A stretch of DNA of 11,637 nt, taken from contig JAEWKX010000009.1 in the NCBI GenBank assembly GCA_023393575.1, forward strand, positions 1 to 11,637, read 5' to 3'. The notes under the pieces were generated by a model. The model did no database searches. It was not told the origin of the DNA and saw only the letters and a list, made by a program, of their open reading frames with translations. Positions 6,314 to 11,637 of the stretch are shown here, piece after piece. The DNA is from Pseudomonadota bacterium (GTDB taxonomy: Bacteria > Pseudomonadota > Alphaproteobacteria > Rhizobiales > Rhizobiaceae). The position numbers and the translations under genes were made by a program. Each line of letters opens with the position of its first letter. Within the stretch, counting starts at the first letter, position 1.

Positions 6314-6347
6314 TTCCCACCACAATGAGTACCTTCAAGATTTTCAT
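6291..6347 (-). CDS. ilvIH leader peptide (branched-chain attenuation)
   Basis: An 18-codon frame, MKILKVLIVVGTRMGRMV then TAA, lies upstream of the terminator. Residues 3-10 are I-L-K-V-L-I-V-V, seven of eight being Ile, Leu or Val, the end products of the pathway. V18 precedes the stop codon. A shortage of these charged tRNAs would stall the ribosome early in the frame and alter folding of the downstream RNA, as known for ilv and leu leaders in other proteobacteria. No strong Shine-Dalgarno is visible before ATG 6347, a weakness of the call. The composition together with placement directly before a terminator and ilvI makes chance unlikely. Confidence 0.82.
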   Translation of the reverse strand: MKILKVLIVVGTRMGRMV

Positions 6348-6503
6348 GCGTCGAGTGTTAGACAGATTGTTGCTCTGCGTCATCGCGATCGGCATCAAAA
6401 ATTACGCCCGCTGCGAAAGGCCGGCGGGCCGGTGCCGGCAGGACGGTACCTACACAACTTATTAAACCGGCTGCACTAGATTGCGGTTTGGACAGCAGCC
6501 GGG

Positions 6504-6517
6504 GAGCATCGATGCTC
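6504..6517. repeat. 14-bp perfect palindrome upstream of the HerA-like gene
   Basis: GAGCATCGATGCTC is self-complementary and lies 25 bp before the TTG start of the HerA-like gene, in the 194-bp stretch between the ilvI leader and that gene. It lacks a T-run, so it is not an intrinsic terminator; it may be an operator or chance. I recognised no convincing promoter in this stretch on either strand. Confidence 0.35.
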
Positions 6518-6541
6518 TTCTCCCGATGACAGGGCTTCGTC

Positions 6542-8620
6542 TTGCGAAACAACGACCTGCACCAATCCATATCGGCTGGCGAACAGGATCGCCGGGATAC
6601 CAATGCGCCCGGGAACCGGATGCTCGGCAGGGTGGTTGCCTGCACAGGCTCGCGCGTGACGATCGCCGCCACTGCGGAGAACGGAAAGACCACGCTCACC
6701 GAGCTGTGGTCGGTCGGCCGCCTTATCTCGATCGGCGTCGGCGACAATCGCGTGGTCGCGCTCGCCTATTCGATGACGACCGACGAGAAGGCTTGGGGCG
6801 AAAACGACAACGGCTTCCGGATCGAAGCCGAACTTCTGGGCGAGGTTCGTGTCGGCCCAGATGGCCGGGAAGAGTTTTCCGGCGGTATCTCGCGCTATCC
6901 CTATCTCGGCGCCGTCGCCCATCGCATCCGCGCCGCCGATCTCTTGCGCATCTACGACGCCGGCAAGAACGATACCTGCGTGATCGGCAAGCTGACGCAG
7001 GACGAATCGATCGACGCCGCCATTCACATCCCCTCGATGCTGTCGAAGCACTTCGCCATCGTCGGCTCGACCGGCGTCGGCAAGTCGACGGCCGTCTCGC
7101 TTCTTCTCCACAAGGCGGTCGAGGCAGACCCCAAGCTCCGGGTCCTGATCCTCGATCCTCACAACGAGTTTGCGGCCGCCTTCCCCGATCATGCCGTCGT
7201 CATCGATACGGAAACGCTCGACCTGCCCTTCTGGCTGATGAGGCTCGAGGAATTCGCCGAGGTCCTTTTCCGCGGCCGGCCGCCGGTGGCAGAAGAGCTC
7301 GACATCCTGCGCGATCTCATTCCCGAGGCGAAGCGTGCTTTCCGCGGCGGCGACTCCGGCCTGATGCGCCGTTCCACCGAAAAGAGCTCGATCACCGCCG
7401 ATACGCCGGTGCCCTACCGCATGGCGGACCTCCTCGCGCTGATCGACGAGCGGATCGGCCGGCTGGAAGGGCGCGGCGAAAAGCCGATCCTGAGAACCCT
7501 CAAATTGCGCATCATGTCGGCGATCAACGATCCGCGCTATCACTTCATGTTCTCCAACAATACGATCCAGGACACGATCATGGAGACGATCGCCCACATC
7601 TTTCGCATTCCAGGCGGAGACCGGCCGATCTGCACGTTCCAGCTCGCCGGAATTCCGTCTGAAGTCGTGAACTCCGTGGCGTCCATCCTGTGCCGCATGG
7701 CATTTGAGCTGGCCCTCTGGAGCAATGGCGCGATCCACATGCTCGTCGTCTGCGAGGAAGCGCACCGCTACGTCCCCGCGGATCCGGAACGGGGCTTCCT
7801 CCCTACGCGGCAGGCCATCGCCCGTATCGCCAAGGAAGGCCGCAAATACGGGGTGGCGCTCGGGGTCATCACGCAGCGGCCGGGAGAGCTCGACCAGACG
7901 ATCCTGTCGCAGTGCTCGACACTGTTCGCCATGCGCCTGGCAAACGACCGCGACCAGGAAATCATCCGGTCGGCCATACCGAATTCGTCGATCTCGACCT
8001 TGAGCTTCCTGTCATCCCTCGGCAACGGCGAGGCGATTGCCTTCGGCGAAGCGATTGCGGTGCCGATGCGGCTGCGGTTCGCGCGCGTGGAGGAGAAACA
8101 TCTTCCGAAGGCGAACGGCGTCCTCGACAAGGGCAGCGAGGAGACGCCCGACACGGTGGACCTCCGCAACGTCGTGGCCCGGATGCGCTCGCTCGGAACG
8201 CAGGAACTCGGAGCGTTCAAGCCGATCCCTGGCGACATCGGCGAAGCAGGCACCCGGTTCTCTGTGGAGGATGGCGAGACCGGGGACATCGTCGCTGCCG
8301 AGATGGAACTCGACCGCTGGGCGCGCAGCCTCGCGCCTTCCCACCAAACGCCACGACCGCCGATAGACCTTCCGACACAGCCGGAGCCTTATCGGCCGGA
8401 CATGCTTCCCGGAGCATCCCGGCAGAGCGTACAGCGCACTCCGGACGCATCCGCATATCCGCGCGGCCCCGATCGCGACGATGAACGGCAGCCGGTCCAT
8501 GCACGGTCCTTCGGCGGGAACGCCGGCCTCCGTTCGTCGCAGTCGTTGCGCCGGGAAGGCTCGCTACGAGACACCCTGATCAGGAAACCGCTGACCAGCC
8601 TCTACGACGACAGAGACTGA
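6542..8620 (+). CDS. HerA/DUF87-family ATP-binding protein
   Basis: A 692-residue ATPase of the HerA/FtsK-like class, ring-forming DNA translocases and helicases. An N-terminal HAS-barrel-like domain spans about residues 27-165 (MLGRVVACTGSRVTI...). It is followed by FAIVGSTGVGKSTAVSLLL with Walker A GSTGVGKST (175-183), ILDPHNEF (203-210), a variable helical insert (about 225-340), Walker B LVVCEEAHRYVP (401-412) and a GVITQRPGELDQTILSQCST segment (441-460). The last ~90 residues are Pro/Arg-rich and low complexity, probably disordered. The start is uncertain: TTG 6542 has AGGG eight bases upstream, while ATG 6620 (residue 27) begins at the domain edge but has a poor ribosome site. No nurA or other known HerA partner is adjacent, so the cellular role is unknown. 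Its end overlaps the convergent miaA by 19 bp. Confidence 0.88.
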   Translation: MRNNDLHQSISAGEQDRRDTNAPGNRMLGRVVACTGSRVTIAATAENGKTTLTELWSVGRLISIGVGDNRVVALAYSMTTDEKAWGENDNGFRIEAELLGEVRVGPDGREEFSGGISRYPYLGAVAHRIRAADLLRIYDAGKNDTCVIGKLTQDESIDAAIHIPSMLSKHFAIVGSTGVGKSTAVSLLLHKAVEADPKLRVLILDPHNEFAAAFPDHAVVIDTETLDLPFWLMRLEEFAEVLFRGRPPVAEELDILRDLIPEAKRAFRGGDSGLMRRSTEKSSITADTPVPYRMADLLALIDERIGRLEGRGEKPILRTLKLRIMSAINDPRYHFMFSNNTIQDTIMETIAHIFRIPGGDRPICTFQLAGIPSEVVNSVASILCRMAFELALWSNGAIHMLVVCEEAHRYVPADPERGFLPTRQAIARIAKEGRKYGVALGVITQRPGELDQTILSQCSTLFAMRLANDRDQEIIRSAIPNSSISTLSFLSSLGNGEAIAFGEAIAVPMRLRFARVEEKHLPKANGVLDKGSEETPDTVDLRNVVARMRSLGTQELGAFKPIPGDIGEAGTRFSVEDGETGDIVAAEMELDRWARSLAPSHQTPRPPIDLPTQPEPYRPDMLPGASRQSVQRTPDASAYPRGPDRDDERQPVHARSFGGNAGLRSSQSLRREGSLRDTLIRKPLTSLYDDRD

Positions 8621-9519
8621 TCCGCGGACGCGTCGATCCGCTGCCAGCTTTCGTCCATCTGGTTGCGGAACCAGGTCATCTGCCGCTTTGCGTACTGCCG
8701 CGTCAGCGCCGAAGCCCGCTCGACCACCTCTTGCGGCATTACCCGCCCCTGAAGCATCTGCGCGATCTGGACGACACCGATGGCTTTCATCGCTGGGGCG
8801 TCCGCCGGAGGATCGCGCGCGAGCAATGCCCTGACCTCGTCGACCGCACCGTTGTCGAACATCTGCTCGAAGCGCCGGTTGATCCGGTCATGCAGCACTG
8901 TGCGGTCGGGCAGCACGACGAACTTCGATGCCCGGCCCGGGTCGATCACGATCGGTCCCGGCTCCTGCTGGAAAGAGGTGATGGAGCGGCCCGTCTCCTC
9001 CAGCATTTCGAGAGCGCGGACGATGCGCTGCCCGTCCGTCGGCTGGAGCGCCTCGGCCGTTACGGGGTCGCGTCCGGCAAGCTGCGCATGCAACCGCTCG
9101 GCGCCTTCCTCCCTGAGCCAGAGCCGAACCCGGCAACGCACGTCCTGAGAGATCTCGGGCATGGCGGAAAGCCCGCCGGTCAGGGCCTTGAAGTAGAGGC
9201 CGGTGCCGCCGACGAAAACCGGCAGCCGCTTCTCCGCACGCAGTTGCGGCAGGAGTGCCGTCACGTCCCGCAGCCATTCCCCCGTGGAATGCGCCCGTGT
9301 CGCAGGCACATGGCCATAGAGGTGATGCGGGACAGCCGCCATCTCCTCCCGGGAGGGACGCGCCGTCAACACGCGCAAGGTATCGTAGACCTGCATGCTG
9401 TCGGCATTGATGATGACGCCGCCGGTATCCGCCGCCAGCTGCAGGGCAAGCGCCGACTTGCCGCTGGCCGTCGGCCCCGTTATCAGGATCGCGTCGCACT
9501 CTGTCGCAAGGTTTCTCAT
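8602..9519 (-). CDS. miaA: tRNA dimethylallyltransferase (tRNA isopentenyltransferase)
   Basis: Transfers the dimethylallyl group from DMAPP to N6 of adenosine 37 in tRNAs reading UNN codons, aiding decoding. The 305-residue product has P-loop GPTASGKS (15-22), NADSMQVYDTLRVLTARPS (38-56) with the catalytic Asp (D40), PHHLYGH (64-70), FVGGTGLYFKAL (102-113), DGQRIVRALE (162-171) and the C-terminal tRNA-binding RQYAKRQMTWFRNQ (274-287). The usual GYRQ or GVRE-like segment after MKAIG reads GVVQ, a mild oddity. ATG 9519 fits the family N-terminus; an in-frame ATG at 9549 would overlap serB by 30 bp and add an atypical MGDERGNESH. The start codon directly abuts the divergent serB start, so its promoter must lie inside serB. 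The 3' end overlaps the HerA-like gene. Confidence 0.96.
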   Translation of the reverse strand: MRNLATECDAILITGPTASGKSALALQLAADTGGVIINADSMQVYDTLRVLTARPSREEMAAVPHHLYGHVPATRAHSTGEWLRDVTALLPQLRAEKRLPVFVGGTGLYFKALTGGLSAMPEISQDVRCRVRLWLREEGAERLHAQLAGRDPVTAEALQPTDGQRIVRALEMLEETGRSITSFQQEPGPIVIDPGRASKFVVLPDRTVLHDRINRRFEQMFDNGAVDEVRALLARDPPADAPAMKAIGVVQIAQMLQGRVMPQEVVERASALTRQYAKRQMTWFRNQMDESWQRIDASADQSLSS

Positions 9520-10410
9520 ATGGCTTTCGTTGCCACGCTCATCGCCCATCCGTCAAATCCCGTGCTGTCTCCATCGATGGGCGAACGTGCAGGCGACGCG
9601 GTGAACGCTGCAGGTCTCTACTGGCTCGCGGACGGCATCGCCTGCGACATCGCCCTGAGGGACGGCACGGATATTCCGGCGGCGGAGGCCGATCTGAGGG
9701 CCGTGATCGCCGGCGCGCCGGTCGACCTCGTGGTGCAGGAGACAGAAACCCGGCGCAAGAAATTCCTGATCGCCGACATGGATTCGACCATGATCGGCCA
9801 GGAATGCATCGATGAGCTCGCGGACGTCGTCGGCCTCAAGGACAAGGTGGCGGCGATCACGGCACGCGCAATGAACGGCGAGATCGCCTTCGAGCCTGCG
9901 CTGCGGGAGCGCGTGGCGCTTCTGAAGGGCCTGCCGCTCTCCGTGGTCGATGACGTCATCGCCCGCCGCATCACGCTCACTTCCGGCGGCCCGGAACTGA
10001 TCGCCACGATGAAGGCCCAGGGCTTCCATACCGCCCTCGTCTCCGGCGGCTTCACCGTCTTCACCAACCCGATCGCCGCGCGCCTCGGATTCCACGAGAA
10101 CCGCGCCAACATCCTCTTGGAGAAGGACGGCATCCTTACCGGCGAGGTGGCGGAGCCGATCCTCGGCAAGCAGGCGAAGATCGACGCGGTGACGGAGATA
10201 TCCGCCCGGCTCGGCATCTCCACGGACGAGGTGATCGCCGTGGGCGACGGGGCGAACGATCTCGGCATGCTCGATCTCGCCGGCTCGGGCGTGGCCCTTC
10301 ATGCGAAGCCCGTCGTTGCGGCCCAGGCCCGCATGCGCATCGACCACGGCGATCTCACCGCCCTCCTCTATATCCAGGGCTACCGGAAAACGGATTTCAT
10401 TCCTGTATGA
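9520..10410 (+). CDS. serB: Phosphoserine phosphatase
   Basis: Last step of serine synthesis: hydrolysis of O-phosphoserine to serine, in the cytoplasm. The 296-residue HAD-superfamily enzyme has an N-terminal region of about 75 residues typical of longer SerB proteins, then motif I DMDST (86-90, nucleophile D86, acid/base D88), an IGQECIDELAD cap segment (92-102) for substrate binding, motif II VSGGFT (174-179), a motif III Lys in the LGKQAK region (215-220) and motif IV GDGANDLGM (242-250). Start ATG 9520 is supported by AAGG at 9508-9511 with an 8-base spacer; that ribosome site lies inside the divergent miaA coding sequence. A much longer upstream extension of the frame is rejected as antisense to miaA. 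It overlaps the downstream GNAT gene by ATGA. Confidence 0.97.
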   Translation: MAFVATLIAHPSNPVLSPSMGERAGDAVNAAGLYWLADGIACDIALRDGTDIPAAEADLRAVIAGAPVDLVVQETETRRKKFLIADMDSTMIGQECIDELADVVGLKDKVAAITARAMNGEIAFEPALRERVALLKGLPLSVVDDVIARRITLTSGGPELIATMKAQGFHTALVSGGFTVFTNPIAARLGFHENRANILLEKDGILTGEVAEPILGKQAKIDAVTEISARLGISTDEVIAVGDGANDLGMLDLAGSGVALHAKPVVAAQARMRIDHGDLTALLYIQGYRKTDFIPV

Positions 10411-10985
10411 GCCTGAACGCCGCACCGCCCCGGATCATCCTGGAGACCGACCGTCTGCGCATCCGCAGCTGGATCGAGGGCGATCGCGATCTGTTCCGGG
10501 AGATCAATGCCGATCCCAAGGTCATGGAATATTTCGCCTTCAGGCGCAGCCATGCGGAATCCGATGCGTTGCTGGACAAGCTGAACGCTTCCATCCGTCA
10601 TACCGGTTTTGGTTTCTACGCCCTTGAACTCAAGGAAGCGAGCGAGCCGATCGGCTTCTGCGGCCTGTCGCTCGCCAACATGCCGGACATCTTTCCCATA
10701 GAAACGGTAGAGATCGGATGGCGACTGGCGACCCGTTTCTGGGGGCACGGCTATGTCACGGAAGCTGCCCGCGCGCTGCTTGATTTCGCTTTCACCAGCA
10801 AGGACATACCGGCGGTTCTGGCATTCGCAGTGGCAGACAACCGCCGGTCCACCGCCGTCATGGAACGGATTGGAATGACGCGCTGTCCGCAGATGGATTT
10901 CGAGCATCCCCGGGTTCCGGACACCCATCCTCACCTGAAGCGGCACGCGGTCTACGCGGCGGTTTCGGACCGCGTCGCATCCTAG
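10407..10985 (+). CDS. GNAT-family N-acetyltransferase (RimJ/RimL type)
   Basis: A 192-residue acetyl-CoA-dependent acetyltransferase. It has ILETDRLRIRSW at the N-terminus (11-22, typical of the RimJ/RimL-like group), a central beta strand segment PIGFCGLSL (81-89), the acetyl-CoA loop in IGWRLATRFWGHGYVTEAARALLDFAF (103-129, with R-x-x-G-x-G/A-like RFWGHGY) and the C-terminal VADNRRSTAVMERIGM (142-157). Such proteins acetylate ribosomal-protein N-termini, amino acids, small amines or antibiotics; the substrate here is unknown. It overlaps serB by ATGA, so translation is probably coupled and the two form an operon. Its stop is 7 bp from the convergent protease gene stop. Confidence 0.93.
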   Translation: MSLNAAPPRIILETDRLRIRSWIEGDRDLFREINADPKVMEYFAFRRSHAESDALLDKLNASIRHTGFGFYALELKEASEPIGFCGLSLANMPDIFPIETVEIGWRLATRFWGHGYVTEAARALLDFAFTSKDIPAVLAFAVADNRRSTAVMERIGMTRCPQMDFEHPRVPDTHPHLKRHAVYAAVSDRVAS

Positions 10986-10992
10986 TCCCGGC

Positions 10993-11637
10993 CTATTCCA
11001 GCGGCACAGCCACGAAGCGCAACGCTCCCGCCGGGTCGGCGATCATCAGATGGGCATTGCGGCGCCCTTCCGATTTCAGCGCATCGATCCGGTCCTTCAC
11101 CGCCGTCGGGCTGTCTACGAAGTCCTGGGCGACCTCCACGATGACATCGCCGGCCTTGAGACCCTTCTCCGCGGCCGCGGAGCCTGCCTCGACAGCGGTG
11201 ATCACCACGCCTTCGACGCTCTCGGCGATATCGAACGCCGCACGCTGCTCGTCGTCGAGGGGAGCGATCGTCATGCCGAGCGCCACCGCACCGGCCTGCT
11301 CCGCCGCGCCGTTCTGCTCCTCGCCTTGATCCCCGTCGTCCGGTACCGACCCCTCGCCTTCGGGCGCAGCACTGTCCTCGGCCGCCTGATCTTCCGGGCT
11401 GTCCTCCAGCCTCCCGAGCGTCACCTTGACCGTCTCCTCCTTGCCGTCCCGCAGCACGACCACATCGACTTCCTTGCCGACCGGACTTTCGGCGACCGCG
11501 CGCGGCAGATCGCGCATTTCGGCGACCGGAGTGCCATCGAAGGACAGGATCACGTCGCCGGCGCGGATCGAGCCGTCGTCCACCGGCCCCCCCTTCACCA
11601 CGCCCGAGACCAGCGCGCCGCGGCCGCTGTCCATCCC
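10993..11637 (-). CDS. Do/HtrA-family periplasmic serine protease, C-terminal two-PDZ part (cut by window edge)
   Basis: The last 214 residues of a Do-type (DegP/DegQ-like) protease or chaperone that acts on misfolded envelope proteins; the signal peptide and protease domain lie beyond the right edge. PDZ1 is visible from GALVSGVVKGGPVDDGSIRAGDVILSFDGTPV to about VTLGRLE. It is followed by a ~40-residue acidic, Ala/Gly/Gln-rich linker (window residues about 77-116). PDZ2 follows, with LGMTIAPL, VVITAVEAGSAAAEKGLKAGDVIVEV and a C-terminus ending FVAVPLE. Two PDZ domains in this order are characteristic of the Do subfamily. Which paralogue it is (degP, degQ or mucD-like) cannot be told without the protease domain. 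It is convergent with the GNAT gene. Confidence 0.9.
   Translation of the reverse strand, partial: GMDSGRGALVSGVVKGGPVDDGSIRAGDVILSFDGTPVAEMRDLPRAVAESPVGKEVDVVVLRDGKEETVKVTLGRLEDSPEDQAAEDSAAPEGEGSVPDDGDQGEEQNGAAEQAGAVALGMTIAPLDDEQRAAFDIAESVEGVVITAVEAGSAAAEKGLKAGDVIVEVAQDFVDSPTAVKDRIDALKSEGRRNAHLMIADPAGALRFVAVPLE

Noticed and set aside
6421..6441. GC-rich inverted repeat CCGG-TG-CCGG region as a terminator
   Set aside because: No T-run follows on either strand and such repeats are expected in high-GC DNA.
6361..6480. Promoter for ilvIH upstream of the leader
   Set aside because: A TTGATG is present in the minus-strand sequence but no -10 at proper spacing; no convincing match could be defended.
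6476..7765. 429-codon minus-strand frame opposite the HerA-like gene
   Set aside because: His/Asp/Arg-rich composition typical of a shadow frame; the plus strand has clear Walker motifs.
6542..8620. HerA-based antiphage defence system
   Set aside because: No SIR2, DUF4297, NurA or other nuclease partner is adjacent, and the flanks are housekeeping genes without mobile-element signs.
8731..9519. Upstream extension of the serB frame
   Set aside because: It is antisense to miaA; the SerB family N-terminus and an AAGG ribosome site support ATG 9520.
1..11637. CRISPR arrays, insertion sequences, tRNA/rRNA genes
   Set aside because: No regularly spaced repeats, transposase motifs, terminal inverted repeats or recognisable tRNA or rRNA sequence was seen on either strand by eye.

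Overview
The window looks like chromosomal DNA of an alphaproteobacterium of the order Rhizobiales, probably Rhizobiaceae. The basis is the high-GC coding bias, rhizobial-type protein sequences (MiaA, SerB, IlvI/IlvH, Do-family protease) and one promoter-like site of the rhizobial form CTTGAC-N17-CTATAT. This is recalled knowledge; no database was searched. Coding density is very high and nearly all genes are housekeeping or common accessory genes. No mobile element, CRISPR array, tRNA or rRNA was seen.

Positions 1-2785 (minus strand) hold a compact transcription unit. Read in the direction of transcription it contains a LysE/RhtB-family exporter, nitrile hydratase alpha, nitrile hydratase beta and the nitrile hydratase cobalt-insertion accessory protein. 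After a 57-bp gap comes the N-terminal part of a RecD-like SF1 helicase that runs off the left edge. The alpha-subunit motif CTLCSCY marks a cobalt-type enzyme, which hydrates nitriles to amides. No amidase, nitrile-synthesis gene or dedicated cobalt importer is present in the window. Positions 2786-2940 form a divergent promoter region facing an aldo/keto reductase (2941-3789, plus).

Positions 3790-6360 (minus) carry the acetohydroxyacid synthase operon ilvI-ilvH, the first common step of valine, leucine and isoleucine synthesis. Upstream of ilvI is an 18-residue leader peptide rich in Ile, Leu and Val codons, a 10-bp perfect inverted repeat, and an intrinsic terminator ending in seven T just before the ilvI start. 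This is a classic layout for branched-chain amino acid transcription attenuation.

Positions 6542-8620 (plus) encode a HerA/DUF87-type ATPase with no NurA partner. Its 3' end overlaps that of miaA (minus, tRNA isopentenyltransferase) by 19 bp. miaA and serB (plus, phosphoserine phosphatase) start back to back: the six bases CATATG are the two divergent start codons. serB overlaps a GNAT acetyltransferase by ATGA. The window ends in the C-terminal two-PDZ part of a periplasmic Do/HtrA-type serine protease (minus).

I found no convincing undescribed multi-gene system. The items most worth a second look are the ilvI leader and attenuator, the His-rich cobalt-type nitrile hydratase operon led by an exporter gene, the divergent CATATG start pair, and several substitutions at normally conserved residues (RecD-like motif II, the TPGPN motif of LysE, the catalytic Asp of the aldo/keto reductase).
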